Source of the DNA: Dickeya oryzae
GTDB taxonomy: Bacteria; Pseudomonadota; Gammaproteobacteria; Enterobacterales; Enterobacteriaceae
NCBI RefSeq assembly: GCF_009372235.1
Contig: NZ_SULL01000016.1
Coordinates: 124,001 to 188,000 of the forward strand
DNA: 64,000 nt
Direction of reading: 5' to 3'
Under the pieces are notes generated by a model, which did no database searches, was not told the DNA's origin, and worked only from the letters and a program-made list of their open reading frames with translations. Numbering within the stretch: position 1 is the first letter of the stretch; every line of letters starts with the position of its first letter. Positions 28,208-36,891 of the stretch are shown one piece after another. The translations under genes were made by a program, and so were the position numbers.

Positions 28208-28696
28208 CTAATGGTGACGCCATTTCTGGGTGATGGGGTTACTGATGTTGTTTTCTGCCAGGGTAAAGGTGCCATTCTGTTGTGCGATAGCTTCTCCCGT
28301 GTCGACAATCGCATTTTGTATAAAGTATTTTTCCTTATCCCCATTAATAAAGGTTAACTGGTGAAAGGCAGTCTTTTTTCCCCAATCTTCAGAAGGTAAT
28401 GAGATATATCTGATAGTGTATGTTTGATCTTGAAAATTTCCCTGCATGACATAGACGCCATAATGCTCTTCACCCTGGGAGATTATTTTATAAATACCAT
28501 TGTCATAATAAAATATTTCCGCATCAGGAAAGGGTTTCTTTTCATAGAGTTTACGGTAATGCAGCGTTTGCTTGTAAGTCGGCGCACCAAAGCCAACTTC
28601 GAGTTTTTGCTCATTATTATCGGTGGTTAACGAGCTTGCCTTGCTGGAGCTGACGGTCATCAGTCCCAGAAAAAGAAATGAAAAATTCATCTTCAT
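28208..28696 (-). CDS. Small secreted protein of unknown function
   Basis: This 162-residue protein has an N-terminal signal peptide (hydrophobic residues 4-16, cleavage expected near residues 20-21) and a beta-rich body without Cys. An AAGGAG site about eight bases upstream supports the ATG at 28696. The gene is clearly more AT-rich than the surrounding housekeeping genes and lies at the left edge of the tail-fibre array, pointing away from it. I recognise no family. It is probably horizontally acquired. Confidence 0.7.
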   Translation of the reverse strand: MKMNFSFLFLGLMTVSSSKASSLTTDNNEQKLEVGFGAPTYKQTLHYRKLYEKKPFPDAEIFYYDNGIYKIISQGEEHYGVYVMQGNFQDQTYTIRYISLPSEDWGKKTAFHQLTFINGDKEKYFIQNAIVDTGEAIAQQNGTFTLAENNISNPITQKWRHH

Positions 28697-29067
28697 GACC
28701 TATCTCCTTAACGTTGCTTCATGATTCCTCTGAAAAATAATAATGCATGCTGGTTGAGGTGACTACCCGCCTGTCGATTCTCTGGAGGAATTATATTTCT
28801 GTCATGCCAATGATGTTACTAATTATCACCTGCTTTCCCGTTGTTTATGGCGATGAATTTATGGCGATAAAAAAACACGATAAGAGTGGTTGTGCTATCG
28901 CTGTTCCAACCCTAATCAGGCGTTTTTTTGTTGGCCTGTCAGCATAATGCCCGGTACTGCCACAACAGGCTTAAATCGCTTGAAAAAGTGCATGTCGACA
29001 GGTGTGGCGGTATTTTCTCCATGCCTGAGCATGGGTCTCTTTATCGCTAATTCTGATGAGACATATT
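28697..29067. other. Divergent region holding the leader of fibre 1
   Basis: This 371-bp gap separates the small secreted protein gene and fibre gene 1. It contains an Ogr-type late promoter at 28891-28948 and a roughly 120-nt leader before the fibre 1 ATG. Short ORFs here have no ribosome sites. Confidence 0.6.
28891..28948 (+). promoter_or_regulatory. P2-type (Ogr/Delta) late promoter A, slightly degenerate
   Basis: TGT-N12-CCA (one base from TGT-N12-ACA) at 28891-28908 is followed, at the same distance as in promoters B-D, by CATAAT at 28943-28948. The dyad centre falls at about -55 if transcription starts 7 nt past the -10 box. It precedes fibre 1. Confidence 0.6.
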
Positions 29068-30483
29068 ATGAGTACGAAATATACGGCTCTGCTTACCCAG
29101 GTGGGAGCCGCCAGGCTGGCTAATGCCATCGCGCAGGGAAAACAATTGGCGATCGCACGGATGGGCGTAGGCGATGGCGGTGGTATATTACCCACGCCGA
29201 ACCCCTCCCAGACTGCGCTGTTGAATGAAAAACGCCGCGCTGCGATTAATTCGTTGAGTATCGACCCCACTAACGCGAACCAGATTATTGTCGAACAGGT
29301 TATCCCGGAAAACGAGGGGGGATTCTGGCTGCGGGAAATTGGTTTGTACGATGACGATGATAATTTGATTGCGGTAGCTAACTGCCCGGAAACTTATAAA
29401 CCGCAGTTACAGGAGGGTTCTGGCCGTGTACAGACGGTACGTATGATTCTGGCTGTCAGCCAGGTTGATGCGGTGTCATTGAAAATTGACCCGGCGGTGG
29501 TGTTGGCGAGTCGGCAATATGTCGATGACAAGGCATTATCTTCGCAGACGTATACCAATACGAAAGTAACGGAAGTTAAATCCTATACCGACAATGGATT
29601 AGCTGCACATATTGCTGCTGTGAATCCACACAAGCAGTATGCGCCGATTGAAAGCCCGGTATTTACCGGTAATCCCACCGCACCGACACCACCTTTATTT
29701 GATGCGGATAGCAGTATTGCGACTACGGCGTTTGTGCAAAGATCACTGGGTAATTTACAGGGTGTATACCAGATAAAAGAGTCGACCACACTGACCCCTG
29801 ATGCGTTTGGGCGCTTTATTGAAGTCATTTCACCCGGTATTACACTTACTTTGCCTGATGCAACCCTATGTCAAGGCGGGGTAATTGAGCTGCGCAATGC
29901 CAGCGGGGGTGTGCTCTCGGTCTCTGGAGCGGGGAAAAGTATTGTGGGTTCCGTAACCCCTGTGGGGCCGGACAGTATCGTATTGCAGAGCGGAACTTAC
30001 GTACGCTTACTGACGACGGGGGGCGATTGGCGTGTCTCAGGTGCCAATCTCCCACTTGATGAAATTGCGGGTATTCCATTGCCCTGGCCGCAGTCTATGG
30101 CACCCACTGGCTGGCTTAAATGTAACGGTCAGTCGTTCGATAAAAATCTGTATCCCAAGTTGGCGCAGGTTTATCCATCAGGCTTGTTGCCCGATTTGCG
30201 TGGCGAGTTTATTCGTGGCTGGGATGATGGGAGAGGAGTGGATGAAGGACGAGTTCTCGGGTCTGCACAGGCTGGTACTTATATTACAGGTGATAATGGT
30301 AATACACCCGCAGTGCAGGGTATTGGGAATTTGCAAGAATGTAATGCGGATAAACCAGATTCGATAGCAAGGTCAATATATTGGATAGCTACATCTAGTA
30401 CTCAGGAGTCGATTGGTTCTCCTTATTGGGGGGTGACTCGTCCACGAAATATCGCCTTTAACTACATTGTGAGAGCCGCATAA
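29068..30483 (+). CDS. Phage tail-fibre protein 1 (tail-collar type)
   Basis: This 471-residue fibre starts with the conserved attachment domain shared by all five fibres (MSTKYTALLTQVG..., about residues 1-155, including [16 protein letters not shown]). A repetitive shaft follows with the motif [18 protein letters not shown], then a beta-rich segment, a tail-collar domain (PTGWLKCNGQSFDKNLYPKL...FIRGWDDGRGVD), a variable tip and the terminal RPRNIAFNYIVRAA. The ATG at 29068 is chosen by alignment with the other fibres over an in-frame ATG at 29056. No assembly gene follows; a terminator does. It probably forms the receptor-binding fibre of a P2-like tail or tailocin. Confidence 0.9.
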   Translation: MSTKYTALLTQVGAARLANAIAQGKQLAIARMGVGDGGGILPTPNPSQTALLNEKRRAAINSLSIDPTNANQIIVEQVIPENEGGFWLREIGLYDDDDNLIAVANCPETYKPQLQEGSGRVQTVRMILAVSQVDAVSLKIDPAVVLASRQYVDDKALSSQTYTNTKVTEVKSYTDNGLAAHIAAVNPHKQYAPIESPVFTGNPTAPTPPLFDADSSIATTAFVQRSLGNLQGVYQIKESTTLTPDAFGRFIEVISPGITLTLPDATLCQGGVIELRNASGGVLSVSGAGKSIVGSVTPVGPDSIVLQSGTYVRLLTTGGDWRVSGANLPLDEIAGIPLPWPQSMAPTGWLKCNGQSFDKNLYPKLAQVYPSGLLPDLRGEFIRGWDDGRGVDEGRVLGSAQAGTYITGDNGNTPAVQGIGNLQECNADKPDSIARSIYWIATSSTQESIGSPYWGVTRPRNIAFNYIVRAA

Positions 30484-30583
30484 ACGAGAGATATTTTTCC
30501 ACTGTAGTAAATATCTTCTGTGAATAAAAACACATTGATTATTCTATTTGAACTGGATTGACTGAATATATCACTCTTTTTCT

Positions 30584-30610
30584 ACCCGCCTTGATGGCGG
30601 GTTTATTTTT
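30584..30610 (+). terminator. Terminator of fibre module 1
   Basis: Stem CCCGCC / GGCGGG with loop TTGAT is followed by TTTATTTTT. It is the same stem-loop as at the cpxP/CpxQ end and in module 2. Confidence 0.85.
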
Positions 30611-30621
30611 ATCAGCACTGT

Positions 30622-30679
30622 TGTGCCATGGTAGATACAACCCCCGTCGGACGATTTACCCCCTATCTCTTTGCATAAT
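30622..30679 (+). promoter_or_regulatory. P2-type (Ogr/Delta) late promoter B
   Basis: TGT-N12-ACA at 30622-30639 is centred 43 bp before a CATAAT -10 box (30674-30679), i.e. at about -55. This is the P2 late-promoter architecture. The fibre 2 ATG follows after a leader of about 110 nt. There is no good -35 hexamer, as expected for an activator-dependent promoter. Confidence 0.78.
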
Positions 30680-30791
30680 GTTGTCAGAGGCAACAACAAC
30701 ATGAAATGGCTTGCAAAAGCAGGTGGTGATTCTTGCTGTGCATTATGGCGATACAACATGACTGTTTAAGGTAACCCGGAAGGAAAATGGT

Positions 30792-32084
30792 ATGGCGGCG
30801 AAATATATAGCATTGCTCACTCAGGTGGGAGCGTCGAAACTGGCGAATGCCACGGCATTAGGGAAAATACTGAATATTACCCATATGGGGGTGGGGGATG
30901 GCGGCGGTAACCCGACAACACCTAATCTGACTCAGACGGCATTAATTAATGAAAAACGTCGGGCGGAATTAACGACCCTGAACGTGGACCCCGCTAATCC
31001 GAACCAAATTATTGCCGAGCAGATAATTCCAGAAAATGAAGGGGGGTTCTGGCTGCGTGAAATCGGGTTATACGATGCAGATGGGGATTTGATCGCGGTA
31101 GCCAACTGCCCGGAAACCTATAAACCGCAGATGCAGGAAGGCTCTGGTCGTGTACAGACAGTGCGCATGATTCTGGCTGTCAGCCAGACTGATGCAGTGT
31201 CATTGAAAATTGACCCGGCGGTAGTGTTGGCAAGTCGGCAATATGTTGACGACAAGGCATTATCGTCGCAGGCGTATACCGATACGAAAATCACGGAAGT
31301 TAAATCCTATACCGACAATGGATTAGCCGCACATACTGCTGCTGTAAATCCACATAAGCAGTATGCACCGATTGAAAGCCCGGTATTTACCGGTAATCCC
31401 GCGGCACCAACGCCACCTTTATTTGATGCGGATAGCAGTATTGCGACTACGGCGTTTGTGCAAAGAGCCTTGGGTAATATGCGGTCGGTATTGGGTGTCA
31501 AAGAAAGCCAGGTGTTAACCGGTGATGCGTTTGGCTGCTTTATTGAAGCCCAGGTGGCAGGTATTACGATTACGTTACCGAACGCGTCCCTTTGCGCTGG
31601 TGGGGTTATTGAGTTCAATAATATCTCCAACGGAGCTGTGACGATTTCTGGTGCAGGGGTGAATATTCTGGGGCCCAATAACCCATCTGGCTCAAATACG
31701 ATGACGGTTAAAAGTGGGACGAATATAAAATTCCTTTCCACGGGGCCACAGTGGCGTGCGATTGGTGGTGTAGGCGCTGCTGGTGTAGGGTTGAATGGTT
31801 ATCAAATTTTACCGTCCGGCATTATTATGCAATGGGGGACCGGGGTAACCTTAGGCGCGGGAGTTATCAACCAGCTATTCCCTATTGCCTATCCTAATAA
31901 TATCTTCTCCGTCGTTATTACGGAAAATAACTCCGTTGGCTGGAATTATACGGGGGTGACAGTGTATGGGCAAAGTAATAGTACAAAAGAAATGCTGAAA
32001 GGCTATGGTGCCTTTGTTCGTAATGGTGGTTCCGTTGAGTTCTCTTCGGGTATTTCATATCAGTTTATTGCAATAGGGAATTGA
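30792..32084 (+). CDS. Phage tail-fibre protein 2 (gp53-like tip)
   Basis: This 430-residue fibre shares with fibre 1 an almost identical N-terminal half (attachment domain and shaft to about residue 235, ending in the SSIATTAFVQRALGN segment). The distal half differs: instead of a collar domain it ends in a beta-rich tip beginning GYQILPSGIIMQWGTG and finishing YQFIAIGN, resembling gp53-like fibre C-termini. An assembly gene follows after 8 bp. It should recognise a different receptor from fibres 1, 3 and 4. Confidence 0.9.
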   Translation: MAAKYIALLTQVGASKLANATALGKILNITHMGVGDGGGNPTTPNLTQTALINEKRRAELTTLNVDPANPNQIIAEQIIPENEGGFWLREIGLYDADGDLIAVANCPETYKPQMQEGSGRVQTVRMILAVSQTDAVSLKIDPAVVLASRQYVDDKALSSQAYTDTKITEVKSYTDNGLAAHTAAVNPHKQYAPIESPVFTGNPAAPTPPLFDADSSIATTAFVQRALGNMRSVLGVKESQVLTGDAFGCFIEAQVAGITITLPNASLCAGGVIEFNNISNGAVTISGAGVNILGPNNPSGSNTMTVKSGTNIKFLSTGPQWRAIGGVGAAGVGLNGYQILPSGIIMQWGTGVTLGAGVINQLFPIAYPNNIFSVVITENNSVGWNYTGVTVYGQSNSTKEMLKGYGAFVRNGGSVEFSSGISYQFIAIGN

Positions 32085-32092
32085 GGTGTAAT

Positions 32093-32473
32093 ATGTTTTA
32101 CTCTAAATCGTCTAATGGTTTTTATAGCCGTGAAATTCATGGTGCTAATGTTCCTGATGATGTTATTGAAATCAGTGATGATGATTATCAGGACTTATTA
32201 AGCCAACAGGTTCTTGGTAACGCTATTGTGTTTGATGAATCAACCCAAAAACCGATAGCGGTTACACCGGCATCACCATCGAAAACGCAGTTGGCGGAGG
32301 CCGCACGGCGTCAACGAGATAGCTTATTGGCTACCAGTGACTGGACGCAAGCGCCTGATGCCCCAGTAGATCAACAGGCCTGGCGGATATATCGGGAGGC
32401 ACTGCGCAAGATTCCTGAACAGGCGGGGTTTCCCGTCACTATTGAATGGCCGTTATTACCTGAAAATAAATAA
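32093..32473 (+). CDS. Tail-fibre assembly protein for fibre 2
   Basis: This 126-residue protein resembles the Caudovirales tail-fibre assembly (chaperone) family, which helps trimerise or attach distal fibre tips. The start at 32093 has a GAGG site; an upstream TTG overlaps the fibre stop and is less likely. The N-terminal half is specific to this cassette (FYSKSSNGFYSREIHG). The C-terminal half carries the family pattern of a charged helix (EAARRQRDSLLATSDW) and the ending AWRIYREALRKIPEQ...IEWP. It is cotranscribed with fibre 2. Confidence 0.85.
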   Translation: MFYSKSSNGFYSREIHGANVPDDVIEISDDDYQDLLSQQVLGNAIVFDESTQKPIAVTPASPSKTQLAEAARRQRDSLLATSDWTQAPDAPVDQQAWRIYREALRKIPEQAGFPVTIEWPLLPENK

Positions 32474-32517
32474 CCGTATTTTTCTTTTTAGTTTTTCTCA
32501 TCGTCTTTTTTAACGTT

Positions 32518-32542
32518 CCCCGCCTTGATGGCGGGTTTTTTT
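32518..32542 (+). terminator. Terminator of fibre module 2
   Basis: Stem CCCGCC / GGCGGG with loop TTGAT is followed by seven T. It is identical in stem core and loop to the terminators at 28105 and 30584, and lies just before promoter C. Confidence 0.9.
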
Positions 32543-32554
32543 CACCCGTGTTGT

Positions 32555-32612
32555 TGTGCCATGGCGGATACAACGCCAGCCAGACGATTTGCCTGCCGTC
32601 TCTTTGCATAAT
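32555..32612 (+). promoter_or_regulatory. P2-type (Ogr/Delta) late promoter C
   Basis: TGT-N12-ACA at 32555-32572 and CATAAT at 32607-32612 have the same spacing as promoter B (dyad centre about -55). The flanking sequence and leader are closely similar to those of promoter B. Confidence 0.78.
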
Positions 32613-32723
32613 GTTGTCAGAGGCAACAACAAAATGAAATGGCTTGCAAAAACAGACGGCAGTCTTCGCGGTACGGATTGCGATGCCATATGACGGATTA
32701 AGCTGACCTGAAAGGAAAATGGT

Positions 32724-33824
32724 ATGACGGTGAAATACATGACATTGCTCACCCAGGTGGGAAGGGCGAAACTGGCGAATGCCGCGGCATTAGGAAAAAT
32801 GCTGAATATTACCCACATGGGGATAGGCGATGGGGGCGGTAACCCAACAACGCCAGACCCGGCACAGACGGCATTAATTAATGAAAAACGCCGGGCGGTA
32901 TTGAATGCCCTGAGAGTGGACCCCAATAACCCAAACCAGATTATTGCCGAACAGGTGATCCCGGAAAATGAAGGCGGATTCTGGCTGCGTGAGATCGGGT
33001 TATATGATGCGGATGGGGATTTGATCGCAGTCGCCAACTGCCCGGACACCTACAAACCGCAGTTGCAGGAAGGCTCGGGTCGCGTGCAAACCGTGCGTAT
33101 GATTTTGGTGGTTAGCAATGCCAGCGCCGTTACCTTGAAAGTGGACCCGTCGGTGGTACTGGCAACCCGTCAGTCGGTTGATGACAAAGCCATTGAGGTG
33201 AAAGCCTACGCCGATACGCTGATGACCAGCCATGTGAGTGAGGCGAATCCGCACAAGCAGTATGCGCCGATTGAAAGCCCTGCATTGACGGGCATTCCCA
33301 CCGCGCCGACCGCAGTGGCAGGAACGACCACAACACAATTGGCAACGACGGCATTTGTGGCAGGGGCGGTGAATTCACTGTCAGATAAAACCGATAACAA
33401 CATCAAACTAAAACTGGATATTAATGACATCGTGGGTATTCCACTGCCCTGGCCGCAGGCTAACGTGCCTTCGGGCTGGCTCAAATGCAACGGTCAGGCG
33501 TTTGATAGAAACCTGTATCCACGGCTGGCACAGGTCTACCCGTCGGGAGTATTGCCTGATTTGCGTGGTGAGTTTATTCGTGGTTGGGATGATGGGCGTG
33601 GGGTGGATAGTGGTCGGCAGTTGTTAGTGTTGCAATCTGATGAGTTTAAAAATCACTCACATACATATACGGTAAGTCTTGACCGAGCACCAGCAACAGC
33701 AGGCAATGCAGTGTTTGGTGATGAACCATATTATGGCACTACTACTATTGCGGTCTCGCCAGCAGGTGGTGCAGAAACGCGTCCCCGAAACATTGCCTTT
33801 AACTACATCGTAAAGGCGGCATAA
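32724..33824 (+). CDS. Phage tail-fibre protein 3 (tail-collar type)
   Basis: This 366-residue fibre has the conserved N-terminal attachment domain (MTVKYMTLLTQVG...), a shorter shaft ([30 protein letters not shown]), a collar domain (PSGWLKCNGQAFDRNLYPRL...FIRGWDDGRGVDSGR), a variable tip with an NHSHTY motif, and the terminal RPRNIAFNYIVKAA. No assembly gene follows. It has its own late promoter. The leader is similar to that of fibre 2 and the collar to those of fibres 1 and 4, so it looks like a recombinant of array parts. Confidence 0.9.
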   Translation: MTVKYMTLLTQVGRAKLANAAALGKMLNITHMGIGDGGGNPTTPDPAQTALINEKRRAVLNALRVDPNNPNQIIAEQVIPENEGGFWLREIGLYDADGDLIAVANCPDTYKPQLQEGSGRVQTVRMILVVSNASAVTLKVDPSVVLATRQSVDDKAIEVKAYADTLMTSHVSEANPHKQYAPIESPALTGIPTAPTAVAGTTTTQLATTAFVAGAVNSLSDKTDNNIKLKLDINDIVGIPLPWPQANVPSGWLKCNGQAFDRNLYPRLAQVYPSGVLPDLRGEFIRGWDDGRGVDSGRQLLVLQSDEFKNHSHTYTVSLDRAPATAGNAVFGDEPYYGTTTIAVSPAGGAETRPRNIAFNYIVKAA

Positions 33825-33971
33825 TAGATATAAAAAAGAGTGTTATTTATTCATCGGCAGTATGGATAAAACAATACAAATTTATTTTGGGGGATGGGAT
33901 TTATTTCTTACAACTACAGCATGCTTGTTTTTAATGAAATTATTACCTGAAGGTATATTTATCCCATCTGT

Positions 33972-34029
33972 TGTGTCATAGCAGAAACAACGCCATCAAC
34001 AGGTAATTATTTTAGTATCTTTGCATAAT
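33972..34029 (+). promoter_or_regulatory. P2-type (Ogr/Delta) late promoter D
   Basis: TGT-N12-ACA at 33972-33989 and CATAAT at 34024-34029 have the same spacing as promoters B and C. The surrounding sequence is diverged and AT-rich, so conservation of the dyad, its spacing and the -10 box stands out. Confidence 0.75.
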
Positions 34030-34123
34030 GGTTGTGAGAACGCAGAACGAACACTCGACTCTGGTATTACGGCAATATTTTTGCCGCTGACTCTATTTTA
34101 AATTTATTCAGACGAGATAAACG

Positions 34124-35053
34124 ATGGGAACTAAATATTTTACGATTCTCACTCATATCGGTGAGGCGAAATTAGCGCAGGCAATCTCAACCGGAAAACC
34201 GCTGGAAATTACCCAAATGGGGGTGGGGGATGGCGGTGGTGTATTACAGGCACCGGACCCGACGCAGACATCACTGGTGAATGAAAAACGCCGGGCGGCG
34301 ATTAATTCCCTGAGTGTGGACCCGGATAACCCCGGTCAGGTTATTGCCGAGCAGGTAATCCCTGAAAATGAAGGGGGGTTCTGGCTGCGTGAGGTGGGGC
34401 TTTATGATGCGGCCGGTAATCTGATTGCGGTGGCAAACTGCCCGGAAACCTATAAACCCGAACTGAAGGAAGGGTCGGGCCGGATTCAGACCGTGCGCAT
34501 GATTCTGATCGTCAGCCGTACTGATGCCATCACCCTAAAATTTGACCCGACGGTGGCGCTGGCGACACGGCGTTATGCCGACACACTGCTGGCCGGGCAT
34601 CTTGCTGAGCCTAACCCGCATTCGCAGTACCTGCTGATCAGTGAGTTTGTGGGGATCCCACAACCCTGGCCGCAGGCGACCGCCCCGGCGGGCTGGCTGA
34701 AATGTAACGGCCAGTCGTTTGATAAAAGCGCTTATCCCCGGCTGGCGCAGGTCTACCCGTCTGGCGTGTTGCCGGATTTGCGCGGTGAATTTATTCGTGG
34801 CTGGGATGATGGGAGAGGGATAGATTCAGGTAGATCATTGCTATCTATGCAAGAATCTACGTGGATACAACCAGATTTAGAAAACGGTACAACTGCATCA
34901 GCTATCGCTCTTGGGAATACTGAGCGTGGTTTTGATTTATCAATGACAGGAGCACTGAGCAATATTCCGGGAGCTACGTCGAATGGCTCAAGAGGTAAAT
35001 GGTATATCAGGCCTCGTAACATCGCCTTTAACTACATCGTGAGGGCGGCGTAA
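34124..35053 (+). CDS. Phage tail-fibre protein 4 (short, tail-collar type)
   Basis: This is one of the two shortest fibres (309 residues). The attachment domain (MGTKYFTILTHIG..., about 1-155) is joined almost directly to a collar domain (PAGWLKCNGQSFDKSAYPRL...FIRGWDDGRGIDSGR), a variable tip (about 245-290) and the terminal RPRNIAFNYIVRAA. The shaft seen in fibres 1-3 is missing. Its stop overlaps the ATG of an assembly gene by one base (TAATG). It resembles fibre 5 in its N-terminal half. Confidence 0.9.
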   Translation: MGTKYFTILTHIGEAKLAQAISTGKPLEITQMGVGDGGGVLQAPDPTQTSLVNEKRRAAINSLSVDPDNPGQVIAEQVIPENEGGFWLREVGLYDAAGNLIAVANCPETYKPELKEGSGRIQTVRMILIVSRTDAITLKFDPTVALATRRYADTLLAGHLAEPNPHSQYLLISEFVGIPQPWPQATAPAGWLKCNGQSFDKSAYPRLAQVYPSGVLPDLRGEFIRGWDDGRGIDSGRSLLSMQESTWIQPDLENGTTASAIALGNTERGFDLSMTGALSNIPGATSNGSRGKWYIRPRNIAFNYIVRAA

Positions 35054-35673
35054 TGACGATATCGACGCAGGACGTGCGCGCAGTGCTGGCGGCAGACGGG
35101 CTGGCTACTCAGGCAGGTTGGTTGCGGGTGTACCACGTGGATGTGCTCACCCGTGAGTTCGATGGTTACAGCGATGAATACCTGATGGTCGGTACCGGGA
35201 TTCCCGCCCATAGCTACGCCGATGAGCCGCCGCAGCCAGAGGTGGAAGGGCAAGCGCTACGGCGTTCATCTGACGGCCTGCAGTGGGAATGGGTGCCTGA
35301 TTTACGTGGGCAGACCGCTTACGATACGCAGACCCGTCAGCCACAGGTGGTGAGTGAGCTGGGTGCGTTGCCCGCAAACCTCACCCTGCTGCCGCCTGCC
35401 AGTGCCTTTGACCGCTGGGAGGGGGCGCAATGGGTAACGGATACGGCGGCCTATCAGGCAAGCCTGGCGCAATCGGCCCGACAGGAGTATGACGCCCGTC
35501 GCCAGATAGCACATGACCGCATTCGCGAGCTGACCTATGCGCAGGAACTGGACATCGCCACCGAGCAGGAAACCGAGGCGCTTAAAAGCTGGAAAATCTA
35601 TCTGGTGCAGTTAAGTCGCGTCGATTTGAGTCATACACCGGACATCGACTGGCCGACCCCTCCATCACACTGA
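35053..35673 (+). CDS. Tail-fibre assembly protein for fibre 4
   Basis: This 206-residue member of the tail-fibre assembly family is longer than its two relatives in the array. It has an N-terminal region (TISTQDVRAVLAADGLATQAG), a central Trp-containing part and the typical helical C-terminal region (ARQEYDARRQIAHDRIREL...EALKSWKIYLVQLSRVD, ending in IDWPTPP). It is translationally coupled to fibre 4. Family membership rests on the C-terminal pattern and position. Confidence 0.85.
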   Translation: MTISTQDVRAVLAADGLATQAGWLRVYHVDVLTREFDGYSDEYLMVGTGIPAHSYADEPPQPEVEGQALRRSSDGLQWEWVPDLRGQTAYDTQTRQPQVVSELGALPANLTLLPPASAFDRWEGAQWVTDTAAYQASLAQSARQEYDARRQIAHDRIRELTYAQELDIATEQETEALKSWKIYLVQLSRVDLSHTPDIDWPTPPSH

Positions 35674-35684
35674 TGAGACGCTAC

Positions 35685-35732
35685 ACCCGTTCGGAATAAC
35701 GCGGCGTTGTTATTCCGAACGGGTTGTTTTTT
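35685..35732 (+). terminator. Terminator of fibre module 4
   Basis: A 16-bp perfect stem beginning ACCCGTTCGGAATAAC with an eight-base loop is followed by TGTTTTTT. Its sequence is unrelated to the module 1 and 2 terminators. Confidence 0.93.
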
Positions 35733-35808
35733 GCTACCCCATTCCAATGCGTTATCCCTCCTGGGTCTTATCGCTCGTTCCTGTTTACCGACCCTGTAGT
35801 GATGATGT

Positions 35809-35865
35809 TGTGCCATCGCTGCTACACCCGTATGAGCGGGTGATTTAACGGGCCATCAGCATAAT
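35809..35865 (+). promoter_or_regulatory. P2-type (Ogr/Delta) late promoter E
   Basis: TGT-N12-ACA at 35809-35826 is followed by CATAAT at 35860-35865, one base closer than in promoters B-D. It precedes fibre 5 with a leader of about 100 nt. Confidence 0.72.
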
Positions 35866-35967
35866 GGTTGTCAGACGGCAGACAGGACAGTGCACGCTTG
35901 CCGTGTGCTGATTCTCCCCGACGACTGCCTGACCTTTTCCTTTACATTCATGCTGATGAGAGAAACG

Positions 35968-36891
35968 ATGGGAACGAAATACTTTACCTTGCTCACCCAG
36001 GTGGGTGAGAAAAAGCTGGCGGCGGCGATAGCCGCAGGAAAAGCGCTGGAGCTGGCCCAAATGGGCGTGGGGGATGGCAACGGTGTACTCCCCACTCCCG
36101 ATCCGCTGCAAACCAAATTGGTCAATGAAAAGCGACGTGGGGTGATCAACTCGCTAACGGTTGACCCGGACAACACCAATCAGATGATTGCCGAGCAAGT
36201 GATCCCGGAAAATGAAGGGGGATTCTGGCTGCGTGAAATCGGGTTGTACGATGTTGATGGTGACTTGATTGCGCTCGGTAACTGCCCGGAAACCTATAAA
36301 CCGGAACTGAAGGAAGGATCGGGCCGGGTGCAGACGGTGCGCATGATCCTGATTGTCAGCCGTACCGATGCGATAACGCTGAAATTTGACCCGACGGTGG
36401 CACTGGCGACACGGCGCTATGCCGATACCTTACTGGCTGATCATGTCGTTGCCGTTAACCCGCATAAGCAGTATGCCCCGATTGAAAGCCCGGCATTTAC
36501 CGGTACTCCTGCGGCACCGACCGCTGTAGCAGGAACGAGAACGACACAACTGGCAACAACCGCCTTTGTAGTAAATGAAATCAATAGTGAATTTACGGAA
36601 TACCATCTCGACGGTGTATTTTCAGCCATCGATATCGCTAAAAAACGACGGATTATGCAAGGAAAGGGCTCCGGAGTATTTTCTAATGGTACTGTGATAT
36701 TCACGTTACCATTAGCATTCAGCGATGCCTATTTTTCATTTATTGCTATTGATGTGGGGAATGGCGCAATTAGTTTTGCGGCAACACCAGCCGGTGCAGG
36801 AACCGTAACTATTTATGCGCGACATGTGGTTAATGGTGCACTGATTAATGGGACATTTGATTTTAAATATATTGCAATGGGGGGAATCTAA
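35968..36891 (+). CDS. Phage tail-fibre protein 5 (distinct tip)
   Basis: The start is placed at 35968 by alignment with the other fibres; an in-frame ATG at 35890 would add 26 unrelated residues. The 307-residue product has the conserved attachment domain ([13 protein letters not shown]), the shaft motif [16 protein letters not shown] with [10 protein letters not shown], and a distinct AT-rich beta tip ending [11 protein letters not shown], with no collar domain. It resembles the fibre 2 class of tips in ending pattern only. Its stop overlaps the start of an assembly gene. Confidence 0.88.
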   Translation: MGTKYFTLLTQVGEKKLAAAIAAGKALELAQMGVGDGNGVLPTPDPLQTKLVNEKRRGVINSLTVDPDNTNQMIAEQVIPENEGGFWLREIGLYDVDGDLIALGNCPETYKPELKEGSGRVQTVRMILIVSRTDAITLKFDPTVALATRRYADTLLADHVVAVNPHKQYAPIESPAFTGTPAAPTAVAGTRTTQLATTAFVVNEINSEFTEYHLDGVFSAIDIAKKRRIMQGKGSGVFSNGTVIFTLPLAFSDAYFSFIAIDVGNGAISFAATPAGAGTVTIYARHVVNGALINGTFDFKYIAMGGI

